DNA from: Sporosarcina ureae
GTDB lineage: Bacteria; Bacillota; Bacilli; Bacillales_A; Planococcaceae
NCBI RefSeq assembly: GCF_002101375.1
Contig: NZ_CP015207.1
Coordinates: 3,116,001-3,180,000 of the forward strand
Direction of reading: 5' to 3'
DNA: 64,000 nt
The first letter of the stretch is position 1; every line of letters begins with the position of its first letter. The translations under genes and the position numbers were made by a program. Shown here one piece after another: positions 27,162 to 35,630 of the stretch. The notes beneath the pieces are model-generated. The model was not told the origin of the DNA. It worked only from the letters and a program-made list of their open reading frames with translations, and searched no databases.

Positions 27162-27204
27162 AAATCGCGAACGTCACTAAAAAGTGACGTTTGCGATTTT
27201 TTAT
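27160..27204. terminator. Bidirectional terminator
   Basis: AAAAATCGCGAACGTCACT pairs with AGTGACGTTTGCGATTTTTT (one G-T), 4-nt loop, serving the peptidase gene and the convergent transporter gene. Confidence 0.9.
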
Positions 27205-28481
27205 TTTGTTGCGGCTATAGCAGGATCAACTGGAATACTTCCTTCTTTTTCATTGCGAAGTCTTTTAATATCTACCCGAATGAGTAACGAAATTATTAGA
27301 GCCACCGCGAATAAGCCAGCGAAGAATAATAAGCTGCTTTCATAACTACCTGTGGCGTCTTTCATCCATGCAGCAAACATCGGTCCAGCTACTCCCGCTG
27401 CAGACCATGCTGTCAAAATATAGCCATGGATGGCCCCAAGTTGTCTCGTTCCAAAAATATCGCCAATATAAGCCGGGATAGAAGCGAAGCCTCCTCCGTA
27501 GCATGTATAGATCACGGCTAGAATGACTTGGAAAATAATTGCGTTTGTAGTGAATGGCAAAATAGAAAATAAAACAAGTTGAATGACAAAGAACGTGGTA
27601 TACGTATTGGGACGGCCGATATAATCCGAAATTGCAGCCCAGCCAAGTCTTCCGGCTCCGTTAAAGATGCCTAGCACACCAACTAAAGCGGCTGCCTGAA
27701 TAGTCGTCATGCCAATACTATCAATCGCCATTGGTTTGGCAGCGGAGAGAATGGCGATACCGCATGTGACATTAATGAACAACATAAGCCATAAATAATA
27801 AAAGCGTTTCGTTTTGACTGCTTGATTGGCTGTCAATTGAGCAAGATCTTCTTTAACTTCCGTTTTACCTGAACGAATTTTTTCAATAAACCCAGGCGGT
27901 GCCCAACCTTCCTCTGGCTTTTCTAGATATAAAGAAGAAAATAACATTATTAGGAAATACGATACACCGAGAATATAAAAAGTGTTTTGTAATCCCACGT
28001 TGCTGATCAAGTATTCCATGATTGGACTACTGATGGCTGCAGCGAACCCAAAGCCCATGATGGCCAGTCCTGTAGCAAGCCCCCTGCGGTCCGGGAACCA
28101 TTTGACGAGTGTGGAAACAGGTGCAATATATCCTACTCCTAAGCCGATTCCGCCGAGCATACCGTAAAAGACATACAGCAAAGGCAATGAAGACATACCT
28201 ACTGCGAGTCCGGAACCTGTCACTCCCACTCCGAAGAACACAGCTGCAAGTAAACCTGCTTTTCTTGGTCCATATTTCTCTACAAAGTGACCTAAAAAAG
28301 CAGCTGATAAACCGAGAAATAAAATGGCTATACTAAACGTCAGCTGTACTTGGCTTGTGGTCCATCCAAATTCGTCAATGAGTGGATTAGTGAAGTTACT
28401 CCAGGCATAAACAGATCCTATAGAAATGTGAATACCTACTGCAGATAACGCAATCAGCCATCGGTTCTTCGTTTTTTTCAT
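27201..28481 (-). CDS. OFA family MFS transporter (oxalate/formate antiporter-like)
   Basis: A 426-residue, 12-helix major facilitator of the OFA family (N-terminal RWLIALSAVGIHISIGSVYAW is the region; W-S-N-F-x-N-P motif follows). Members exchange oxalate, formate or other small monocarboxylates. The start is ATG 28481 with AAAGGAGG 8 nt upstream. It lies next to fdhD and formate dehydrogenase genes, which makes formate or oxalate a reasonable guess for the substrate. About 200 bp without a gene separate it from fdhD. Confidence 0.87.
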   Translation of the reverse strand: MKKTKNRWLIALSAVGIHISIGSVYAWSNFTNPLIDEFGWTTSQVQLTFSIAILFLGLSAAFLGHFVEKYGPRKAGLLAAVFFGVGVTGSGLAVGMSSLPLLYVFYGMLGGIGLGVGYIAPVSTLVKWFPDRRGLATGLAIMGFGFAAAISSPIMEYLISNVGLQNTFYILGVSYFLIMLFSSLYLEKPEEGWAPPGFIEKIRSGKTEVKEDLAQLTANQAVKTKRFYYLWLMLFINVTCGIAILSAAKPMAIDSIGMTTIQAAALVGVLGIFNGAGRLGWAAISDYIGRPNTYTTFFVIQLVLFSILPFTTNAIIFQVILAVIYTCYGGGFASIPAYIGDIFGTRQLGAIHGYILTAWSAAGVAGPMFAAWMKDATGSYESSLLFFAGLFAVALIISLLIRVDIKRLRNEKEGSIPVDPAIAATK

Positions 28482-28677
28482 TCGTAGTCCTCCTTTTAAC
28501 AAAACTCTCCTATAGCTTTAATTCCAGTACCCAAACACTTTGACTAATCGGTAGTGTAAAAGAAATATTGATAAAGTCCCCGGTTACAAAATGACACTAG
28601 TTAAACGATTACTGGAATGTAGGATAGGATTAAGGAGTATATTATTAGCAATTCACAAAGTTGTCAATATTATTTTT

Positions 28678-29493
28678 TCATATAGTTGGAAAAAGATTGG
28701 TGGCATCCATGACGATTCTTTCGGGATGAGTGTACACGTTAAAAGCTTCTCCACGAATGAATCCGACCGTCGTGATTCCTAAATCATCTGCTAAATTCAA
28801 AGCTAATTCAGTAGGTGCAGATTTTGATAATACGATTTCACAACCGATCTTGGCGACTTTTAGTAAAATTTCGGATGAAATACGCCCACTGAATACAATG
28901 ATCTTATCTCTAACCGAAATATCATTTTTCAGACAGTGACCATAAATTTTATCTAATGCATTATGGCGGCCGATATCCATACGTGATAATAATAATTGGT
29001 CTGGTGCGCATAAAGCAGCATTGTGAACGCCACCAGTATGTCGGAACATTTCTGCCTGTTCTTCCATTTGATTCATCAAAGAAAATATTTGTGTGGGTAT
29101 CAGTTGAACAGAGATACTATCCATCTTTTTCGCTGTCAGTGCATCATTTGCAAAGATATATCCTTGTCTGCTCATGCCGCAACAAGATGTGATATAGCGT
29201 TTATTCTGTAATTGTTCAAAGAAAGGATAGACTTTGTCTGTATTGACGTAAATAAAGCCATTTTCGAGATCAAGTCGAATGTCTTTGATTTGTTCCCATT
29301 TCGGTACTATTCCTTCTGAAGCTAGAAAGCCCACAGTCATATCCTCGATATATTCCGGAGTACATACAATCGTCGCGAATTCTTTATCGTTCAGTTTAAT
29401 TGTGATTGCATATTCAACGGCGACTTGATCTGCTTTTTCAAAGACTTTCCCATCCTGAAATCGAATAATGGATCGTTGTTGTTGCTGTTCCAT
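28678..29493 (-). CDS. fdhD: FdhD, sulfurtransferase for formate dehydrogenase maturation
   Basis: A 271-residue accessory protein that passes sulfur to the molybdenum cofactor before it enters formate dehydrogenase. The reactive loop is TSCCGMSRQG with C104-C105; other members have a CxxC here, so the second thiol of that pair is Ser108. MDIGRHNALDKIYG and GRISSEILLKVAKIG are conserved. Start ATG 29493 with GAAAGGAGG upstream. It lies 14 nt after yrhF in one operon, divergent from the formate dehydrogenase it serves. Confidence 0.95.
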   Translation of the reverse strand: MEQQQQRSIIRFQDGKVFEKADQVAVEYAITIKLNDKEFATIVCTPEYIEDMTVGFLASEGIVPKWEQIKDIRLDLENGFIYVNTDKVYPFFEQLQNKRYITSCCGMSRQGYIFANDALTAKKMDSISVQLIPTQIFSLMNQMEEQAEMFRHTGGVHNAALCAPDQLLLSRMDIGRHNALDKIYGHCLKNDISVRDKIIVFSGRISSEILLKVAKIGCEIVLSKSAPTELALNLADDLGITTVGFIRGEAFNVYTHPERIVMDATNLFPTI

Positions 29494-29507
29494 AATCCTT
29501 CCTCCTT

Positions 29508-29849
29508 TCAGTCAATCGAACGATCGAATAAAAATACCGAAACCGCAATATCATCATCAATTTTAAAATCGCTGAATAAGTGCAAAAACTTCGCCTCGAC
29601 TAATTGTTCCAAGCCTACAGGTGGTTCTTTTGCATAAACAGCCTGAATCATACTAGTTCGTGCGCGGTGCACCATCTCTTTTCCTTCTGGCGTTCCGGCT
29701 ATGAACTTTTCAGTCGGAGTCAAATTACCATAGAGAGTAGAGACCACCATATTATCTATAAATATGGTATGAATTCGTTCAGGCCCCTTGCCAAATAAGT
29801 CTTTTCGTAATTTACGGATGATATCATTAAACTCATGAATTTTTTTCAT
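29508..29849 (-). CDS. yrhF: DUF2294 / MpsC-like protein (YrhF)
   Basis: A 113-residue protein of the DUF2294 family, named MpsC in some databases after a membrane-potential system; the molecular role is not established. Recognised by KDLFGKGPERI, the DNMVVSTLYGNLTPTEKFI stretch and VFLFDRSID. In B. subtilis yrhF is part of the yrhDEFG formate dehydrogenase cluster, as here. AAGGAAG precedes the ATG. Confidence 0.85.
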   Translation of the reverse strand: MKKIHEFNDIIRKLRKDLFGKGPERIHTIFIDNMVVSTLYGNLTPTEKFIAGTPEGKEMVHRARTSMIQAVYAKEPPVGLEQLVEAKFLHLFSDFKIDDDIAVSVFLFDRSID

Positions 29850-29902
29850 AGGACACTTCCTTTACTTATATGCAGAATAATCTAATTATTTAAGAATAGC
29901 CA

Positions 29903-29931
29903 TTGTATTATACGCTTTATTACTTTATACT
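29903..29931 (+). promoter_or_regulatory. Promoter of the formate dehydrogenase operon
   Basis: TTGTAT 29903-29908, 17-bp spacer, TATACT 29926-29931. The start point would be near 29938, giving a leader of about 170 nt that contains the hairpin at 30040-30080. Confidence 0.5.
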
Positions 29932-30039
29932 AAATATATATAAGATGGAAATCTAGTATGCGATTGCTAGAAGTTCATCAACCTACATGTAATAGTAAGT
30001 ATGGATCGGTTCTTTAGCAAGTCCTGTTAAGAAACTATT

Positions 30040-30080
30040 CCACCATAAAAAATACCGTCATGACGGTTTTTTTATGGTGG
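30040..30080 (+). promoter_or_regulatory. Long hairpin in the leader of formate dehydrogenase, attenuator-like
   Basis: The left arm (30040-30060) pairs with the right arm (30061-30080) over 20 bp with a single bulged T. Its core is ACCGTCA/TGACGGT followed directly by T7, which is the form of an intrinsic terminator. It lies after the promoter and only 15 nt before the Shine-Dalgarno, so it may end or delay transcription conditionally. No gene between promoter and hairpin needs a terminator. Confidence 0.5.
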
Positions 30081-30109
30081 ATTTTTTATTTGAGAAGGAG
30101 GACGCCTGT

Positions 30110-33034
30110 ATGTCAATTTCAATCAATGATAAGATTTTAAACTTCGAACCAGGGTCGACGCTCATTCAAATCATCAATGCAAATAAGATAGAGCACCCTC
30201 AAATATGTTATTTGCCAGAAGTCGACCCGATACAAACATGTGATACGTGCATCGTGGAAGTAAACGGCCAGTTAACACGTGCTTGTTCAACACAAGCAGT
30301 CGACGGCATGGATGTCAAATTAGCGTCCCCGCGTGCTAAGGAAGCACAAACGGAAGCAATGGATCGAATTTTAGAAAATCATTTACTATATTGTACCGTG
30401 TGTGATAACAATAATGGAAACTGTAAAGTACATAATACCGTGGCACTTTTGGAAGTGGAAGAACAAAAATATCCATACGAACCGAAATGTTCAAAAGATG
30501 CGGTGGATTTCACTCATCCGTTCTATCGTTATGATCCCAATCAATGCATCGCATGCGGTCAGTGTGTGGAAGTGTGTCAAAACTTACAAGTAAATGAGAC
30601 GCTTTCAATTGACTGGGAACGCGATCGTCCCATTGTTTTATGGGATGGCGGAGCGAAGATTAATGATTCTTCTTGTGTAGGCTGTGGCCATTGTATTACC
30701 GTTTGTCCATGCAACGCCCTGATGGAAAAAACGATGCTTGGTGAAGCTGGATTTATGACGAACATGAGTGACGAGTTGATGGAGCCTATGGTTGATTTGA
30801 TTAAGGATGTAGAACCAGGTTACAGCAGTATCATGGCGATTTCCGATGTTGAATCCGCGATGAGAGAATCCACAATCAATAAAACAAAAACCGTCTGCAC
30901 ATTTTGTGGAGTAGGTTGTTCGTTCGAAGTCTGGACGAAAGATCGTACAATATTAAAAATTCAACCGGTTTCCGAAGCGCCTGTCAACCAGATTTCGACT
31001 TGTGTCAAAGGGAAGTTCGGTTGGGATTTCGTGAATAGTGAAGAACGCATTACAACGCCTCTTATTCGTAAAGGTGACGAATTTGTTGAAGCATCCTGGG
31101 ATGAAGCGTTGGATCTAGTCGCGAAAAATCTAGGTCAAATCCGTGACGAACATGGTAAAGACGGAATCGGTGTCATCTCCTCATCTAAAATTACGAATGA
31201 AGAGAACTACGTCATTCAAAAATTTGCTCGGCAAGTGTTTGGTACAAATAACGTAGACAATTGTTCCCGTTACTGCCAGTCCCCCGCGACAGACGGGTTA
31301 TTCCGTACTGTTGGAATGGGTGGCGATGCTGGAACTATTAAAGATATTGCTAAAGCGGGCTTGGTCATCATTGTAGGTGCCAATCCTGCAGAAGGTCATC
31401 CTGTTCTTGCGACACGTGTAAAGCGCGCACATAAGCTACACGGTCAAAAGTTAATCGTAGCCGATCTCAGAAAGCATGAAATGGCTGAACGCGCAGATAT
31501 CTTTATGACACCTCAACAAGGAACGGATCAGGTCTGGCTAATGGCAGTGACAAAATACTTAATCGATCAAGGCTGGCATGATCAGCAATTCATTGAGGAG
31601 AATGTTCTGCATTTTGATGACTTTACTGAAGTATTAGATCGCTATACACTCGAATATGCAGAAGAGGTAACAGGTGTTTCAAAAAAAGTATTGATTCAAA
31701 CAGCTGAAATGATCCGTGATGCGGATGGTACATGTATCTTATGGGGAATGGGTGTTACGCAAAATACAGGTGGTTCCGATACTTCAGCAGCCATCTCCAA
31801 TTTATTGCTAGCATCAGGAAATTACCGTCGTCCAGGCGCAGGTGCTTATCCTTTACGCGGACACAACAACGTACAAGGTGCATGTGATATGGGAAGCTTG
31901 CCTGGTTGGTTACCTGGCTATCAGCATATTACAGACGATGCAGCACGAGAAAAATTTGAACGTGCTTATGGTGTAGAGATAGAGGGTAAGCCAGGACTTG
32001 ATAATATTCAAATGCTTCACTCGATTGATGCCGGAGTTATGAAGGGTATGTATATTGTAGGGGAAGATATGGCACTAGTGGATTCCAATGCGAATTATGT
32101 ACACGATGTACTGTCGAAGCTCGATTTCCTCGTTGTACAAGATATCTTCTTCTCGCGTACAGCGCAATACGCAGACGTCATTTTACCGGCAGTACCATCA
32201 CTTGAAAAAGATGGCACATTTACAAATACGGAACGCCGAGTACAACGACTTTATAAAGCATTGCCGAACAAAGGTAACTCCCGCCAAGACTGGTGGATCA
32301 TCCAAGAAGTTGCAAACCGCTTAGGCGCAAACTGGAATTACACGCATCCAGGTGATATCTTCGCTGAAATGACAAGTTTGAGTCCTATTTTCGGAGAAGC
32401 TTCTTACGAGATGTTGGAAGGTTGGGGTAGTTTCCTTTGGGGAAGTCTAGAAGGAAAGAATACACCACTTCTTTATACCGATGGCTTTAATTTCCCTGAT
32501 AAGAAAGCGCGCTTTGCTTTATCGGATTGGATTGAACCAGTAAAATTCCCTGATGAATTTGATCTTCACATCAACAATGGCCGTATGCTTGAACATTTCC
32601 ATGAAGGAAATATGACGAATAAATCAGAGGGGATCCAAGAAAAAGTTCCCAATATATTTGTAGAGATTTCTCCCGAATTAGCAAAAGAACGTGGTGTAGT
32701 CACAGGTACCTATGTAAGACTCATTTCTCCATATGGAGCGTTGAAGCTTCCTGCACTTGTCACAGATAGAGTAAGAAAAAATGAATTATTCTTACCAATG
32801 AACTCAGTAGATAAGCAATCTGCAATCAACTTCCTAACTGGGCCTGCCACAGATGAACGCACAAATACACCCGCTTATAAGCAGACAAAGGTCCGCATGG
32901 AAGTGCTCGAGAAGCAGGGGGATAATCCATTACCTAAGAGTAACCACCGTGATAAAAAACGTCACCCGCAAAATGGTGTAGAAGTAGAACGTAAGTGGAA
33001 TCGACCAGGATATGTCCAATTAACAGATCAATAA
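30110..33034 (+). CDS. Formate dehydrogenase alpha subunit, molybdopterin, Cys type (YrhE-like)
   Basis: A 974-residue cytoplasmic enzyme oxidising formate to CO2. Order: 2Fe-2S ferredoxin-like domain (1-80), His/Cys cluster region, two 4Fe-4S motifs (C146-x2-C149-x2-C152-x3-C156 and C189-x2-C192-x2-C195-x3-C199), then the catalytic part with a further 4Fe-4S motif from C263 (CTFCGVGC) and the molybdopterin-binding domains. The Mo ligand is C389 in SRYCQSPA, not selenocysteine. The start is ATG 30110 with AAGGAGG 8 nt upstream; a longer frame from 30074 lies in the leader hairpin. No NADH-binding subunit is encoded nearby, so the electron acceptor is open. It is followed by yrhD. Confidence 0.94.
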   Translation: MSISINDKILNFEPGSTLIQIINANKIEHPQICYLPEVDPIQTCDTCIVEVNGQLTRACSTQAVDGMDVKLASPRAKEAQTEAMDRILENHLLYCTVCDNNNGNCKVHNTVALLEVEEQKYPYEPKCSKDAVDFTHPFYRYDPNQCIACGQCVEVCQNLQVNETLSIDWERDRPIVLWDGGAKINDSSCVGCGHCITVCPCNALMEKTMLGEAGFMTNMSDELMEPMVDLIKDVEPGYSSIMAISDVESAMRESTINKTKTVCTFCGVGCSFEVWTKDRTILKIQPVSEAPVNQISTCVKGKFGWDFVNSEERITTPLIRKGDEFVEASWDEALDLVAKNLGQIRDEHGKDGIGVISSSKITNEENYVIQKFARQVFGTNNVDNCSRYCQSPATDGLFRTVGMGGDAGTIKDIAKAGLVIIVGANPAEGHPVLATRVKRAHKLHGQKLIVADLRKHEMAERADIFMTPQQGTDQVWLMAVTKYLIDQGWHDQQFIEENVLHFDDFTEVLDRYTLEYAEEVTGVSKKVLIQTAEMIRDADGTCILWGMGVTQNTGGSDTSAAISNLLLASGNYRRPGAGAYPLRGHNNVQGACDMGSLPGWLPGYQHITDDAAREKFERAYGVEIEGKPGLDNIQMLHSIDAGVMKGMYIVGEDMALVDSNANYVHDVLSKLDFLVVQDIFFSRTAQYADVILPAVPSLEKDGTFTNTERRVQRLYKALPNKGNSRQDWWIIQEVANRLGANWNYTHPGDIFAEMTSLSPIFGEASYEMLEGWGSFLWGSLEGKNTPLLYTDGFNFPDKKARFALSDWIEPVKFPDEFDLHINNGRMLEHFHEGNMTNKSEGIQEKVPNIFVEISPELAKERGVVTGTYVRLISPYGALKLPALVTDRVRKNELFLPMNSVDKQSAINFLTGPATDERTNTPAYKQTKVRMEVLEKQGDNPLPKSNHRDKKRHPQNGVEVERKWNRPGYVQLTDQ

Positions 33035-33052
33035 TTAGTGAGGTGAATATCA

Positions 33053-33541
33053 ATGGCGGCACCCATAACTTCTATTAAAAGAACAGAACGTTCCGAACTG
33101 GAAATACAGCAAGATAAGTTGGCTGAACTACAGAAAAAGATTGCTGAACAAGAAGAGTCTCTGCAGAAAATCATGGAAATCACGGGTGAATTGCATAAGA
33201 TTGGTGCGTTAGACGCATTACAAGCAATGCTTCATTCAAAAGAAAAGATTACGGGCATAGCGTTAGGTCAAGTATCGAGGGAACCTGTGACAAACTTGCT
33301 CAATAATTTGATGGCAGGAGCCGGAATTCTAACCGCACTAGACCCAGCTACCATTCAGCAACTTTCAAAAAGTGTCCAAAAAGGGTTATCTGAAGCTGAG
33401 CAAGCGAATGAAGAAGGTCAGAAAACAGGCGTTTTGCAACTGATGAAAGCTATCAATGATCCTGATATCAATCGTGCGTTAACATTCGGTATGAACTTCC
33501 TAAAAGGGATGGGTAAGGGTTTAGAAAAACCAGCGGAATAA
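33053..33541 (+). CDS. yrhD: DUF1641 protein (YrhD)
   Basis: A 162-residue protein of the DUF1641 family, regularly encoded next to this kind of formate dehydrogenase. The N-terminal ~50 residues form a coiled coil; the C-terminal half is helical, with LMKAINDPDINRALTFGMNF, which marks the family. It is probably an accessory or small subunit, which is inference. It lies 18 nt after the dehydrogenase gene with GAGGTGA in front. Confidence 0.88.
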   Translation: MAAPITSIKRTERSELEIQQDKLAELQKKIAEQEESLQKIMEITGELHKIGALDALQAMLHSKEKITGIALGQVSREPVTNLLNNLMAGAGILTALDPATIQQLSKSVQKGLSEAEQANEEGQKTGVLQLMKAINDPDINRALTFGMNFLKGMGKGLEKPAE

Positions 33542-33594
33542 CATTTTTGCGAAAAACGTTACTTTGCTTCATACTGTATTAGATGAGTTCACCC

Positions 33595-33621
33595 GTTCCC
33601 TAGCCTATCTGGCTGGGGAAC
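33595..33621 (+). terminator. Hairpin between yrhD and purU
   Basis: An 11-bp stem (GTTCCCTAGCC / GGCTGGGGAAC, one G-T) with TATCT loop, followed only by TTATTC. It may end the dehydrogenase operon or shape the purU leader; a weak promoter-like pair TTGCGA / CATACT lies at 33547-33575. Confidence 0.45.
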
Positions 33622-33659
33622 TTATTCATTCAGTAACATTATTTGTAGGAGATGAAAAC

Positions 33660-34568
33660 ATGTCAGCCCAAAGTAAAATTGCTACACATTTAGAAGAACA
33701 ATCTACAGCACAGAAAAACATCGGAAGACTGCTAGTGAAATGCTCGGATAAACCGGGAATCGTATCCGCGGTCTCAACATTTTTGCTGCGTTACGAAGCA
33801 AATATCGTAGAATCTAGCCAATACTCAACGGATCCAGAAGGTGGCATGTTCTATCTACGTATCGCATTCCATTTAGACAATCTATTGGATAAAAAAGAAG
33901 AAATGGAAGAAAGTTTTAGGGGCATTGCGAAACAACATGAGATGGACTATCGTTTTTCATACGCAGTAGAACTAAAACGAACAGCTATATTTGTGTCCAA
34001 AGAACCGTATTGTTTGATGGAATTGCTATGGGAATGGCAGAATGGCGATTTGAATACTGATATCGTTGTGGTCATCAGTAACCATGAAGATGCGCGCGGA
34101 ATGGTCGAAGCACTCGGTATTCCTTTCCATTACATTCCAGCCAACAAAGATATCCGTCAAGATGTGGAGAAGCAGCAAGTGAAGTTAATGGAAGAATACG
34201 AAGTGGACGTACTAGTGTTGGCACGTTACATGCAAATACTGACACCTGAATTCGTCAGTCACTTCCCGAATCAAATCATCAATATCCATCATTCATTTTT
34301 ACCGGCCTTCATCGGCGCACGTCCTTACGAAAGAGCATTTGGACGCGGTGTAAAACTGATTGGTGCCACGTCACATTATGTAACGAATGATTTGGATGAA
34401 GGGCCGATCATTGAACAGGACATCGAGCGTGTGGATCACCGAGATGATATTGTTCAATTGAAGAAAATTGGCCGTACCATCGAGCGACGTGTTCTTGCAC
34501 GTGCAGTGAAATGGCATCTTGAAGATCGAGTGATTGTAGAAAACAATAAAACCATTGTCTTCCATTAA
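33660..34568 (+). CDS. purU: Formyltetrahydrofolate deformylase
   Basis: A 302-residue enzyme hydrolysing 10-formyl-THF to THF and formate. The N-terminal ACT domain (about 20-95: LLVKCSDKPGIVSAVSTFL) precedes the formyl-transferase fold with IINIHHSFLPAF and VKLIGATSHYVT carrying the catalytic His and the family's Asn/Asp. The start is ATG 33660 with AGGAGA upstream; the longer frame from 33564 runs through the hairpin and is unlikely. Its position directly after formate dehydrogenase is notable, since the released formate is that enzyme's substrate. Confidence 0.93.
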   Translation: MSAQSKIATHLEEQSTAQKNIGRLLVKCSDKPGIVSAVSTFLLRYEANIVESSQYSTDPEGGMFYLRIAFHLDNLLDKKEEMEESFRGIAKQHEMDYRFSYAVELKRTAIFVSKEPYCLMELLWEWQNGDLNTDIVVVISNHEDARGMVEALGIPFHYIPANKDIRQDVEKQQVKLMEEYEVDVLVLARYMQILTPEFVSHFPNQIINIHHSFLPAFIGARPYERAFGRGVKLIGATSHYVTNDLDEGPIIEQDIERVDHRDDIVQLKKIGRTIERRVLARAVKWHLEDRVIVENNKTIVFH

Positions 34569-34579
34569 GGGACACGAAA

Positions 34580-34608
34580 CCGCCACTCGAATGAGTGGCG
34601 GCTTTTTT
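34580..34608 (+). terminator. Terminator of purU
   Basis: CCGCCACTC / GAGTGGCGG with a GAAT tetraloop and T6; it overlaps the stop codon of the convergent gene. Confidence 0.9.
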
Positions 34609-35470
34609 AATGTATAGGTGACTTGAAAGTCGCTCCATGTGTTTCTTGTGTATTCATGATGGTCAAAAACGCAGAAGGATCTATGTCGGTGGTAATTTGC
34701 TTTAGCTTTGAAATTTCTAGCCTTGTCACGACAACATAGATGACGTCTTTTTCATTATCCGAATAGCCACCGCGACCGTGCAACATGGTGATGCTACGTC
34801 CAAGTCGAAGACGAATCGCTTCACCAAGCTCTTCGTATTCATCGGAGATAATAAAGACGGCCTTGGTCTCATCTAGGCCTTGAATCACAATGTCAATTGC
34901 TTTTGAGGCGATATAGTAGGTAATGATCGAGTACATTGCTTTTTCAGGTCCGAGTACAAAGCCCGCCCATCCGAAAATGAAGAGGTTGAAGAACATAACG
35001 AATTCTCCGACACTGTAGGGGATTTTTTTTGTAAGTAAAATGCCAAGAATCTCCGTCCCGTCCAGCGCTCCGCCATTACGTATGATGGTTCCGACACCGG
35101 CCCCTAGCAATAATCCACCAAAGACTGTAGCTAGCAGTGAGTCTGTTACGAATGGACCGAGGGTTTTAAGTGGGAATTCTACAATGGCAAGCAAAGCAAT
35201 CGCATAGGAAGAGGAGAAGAAAAAGTTCTTGCCAATATGTTTATACCCGAAAAACAGGAAAGGTAAGTTTAAGAGTAAAATCAAAATACCAAAAGGTACT
35301 CCTGAAATGAAATTCAATATGAGTGCGATCCCGATAATGCCCCCGTCAATTACGGAGTTAGGGATTAAAAATAAATCTAACGCAACTGCTGTAATTACTA
35401 CACCAATTGAAATAAATAAATAACGTCTAAGTAAATGCCCTACTGTTTCCTTTTTATGTTGTTTGCTCAT
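34607..35470 (-). CDS. YitT family membrane protein (DUF161 / DUF2179)
   Basis: A 287-residue protein with five or six membrane helices in the first ~200 residues ([30 protein letters not shown] are the family's conserved Gly-rich parts) and a C-terminal soluble DUF2179 domain (about 205-280: [28 protein letters not shown]). The function of the family is unknown. The start is ATG 35470 after AAGGAGA. It is monocistronic. Confidence 0.9.
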   Translation of the reverse strand: MSKQHKKETVGHLLRRYLFISIGVVITAVALDLFLIPNSVIDGGIIGIALILNFISGVPFGILILLLNLPFLFFGYKHIGKNFFFSSSYAIALLAIVEFPLKTLGPFVTDSLLATVFGGLLLGAGVGTIIRNGGALDGTEILGILLTKKIPYSVGEFVMFFNLFIFGWAGFVLGPEKAMYSIITYYIASKAIDIVIQGLDETKAVFIISDEYEELGEAIRLRLGRSITMLHGRGGYSDNEKDVIYVVVTRLEISKLKQITTDIDPSAFLTIMNTQETHGATFKSPIH

Positions 35471-35573
35471 AAAAATCTCCTTTTTCAAACGTGTTCATTC
35501 TATCTTAACGGAATTTTAATAAAGAAAGTAGTAGTAATAGTAGCTTTTCAATTTTTCTTCCAGAGTACGTGAT

Positions 35574-35602
35574 GAATCTTTTACACTTCATGAACATAAG
35601 AT
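35574..35602 (+). promoter_or_regulatory. Candidate sigma-E promoter of prkA
   Basis: GAATCTT (35574-35580), 14-bp spacer, CATAAGAT (35595-35602): 6 of 7 and 6 of 8 matches to KMATATT / CATACAHT. prkA is a sigma-E gene in B. subtilis. Confidence 0.45.
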
Positions 35603-35630
35603 GATACATCATAGCCTAATTGGAGGAGAT

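Noticed and set aside
30074..30109. Extended N terminus of formate dehydrogenase from 30074
   Set aside because: This start lies in the leader hairpin; ATG 30110 has a strong SD at proper distance and the family N terminus.
33564..33659. Extended N terminus of purU from 33564
   Set aside because: The added part crosses an 11-bp hairpin, has no SD and no homology to the ACT domain start.
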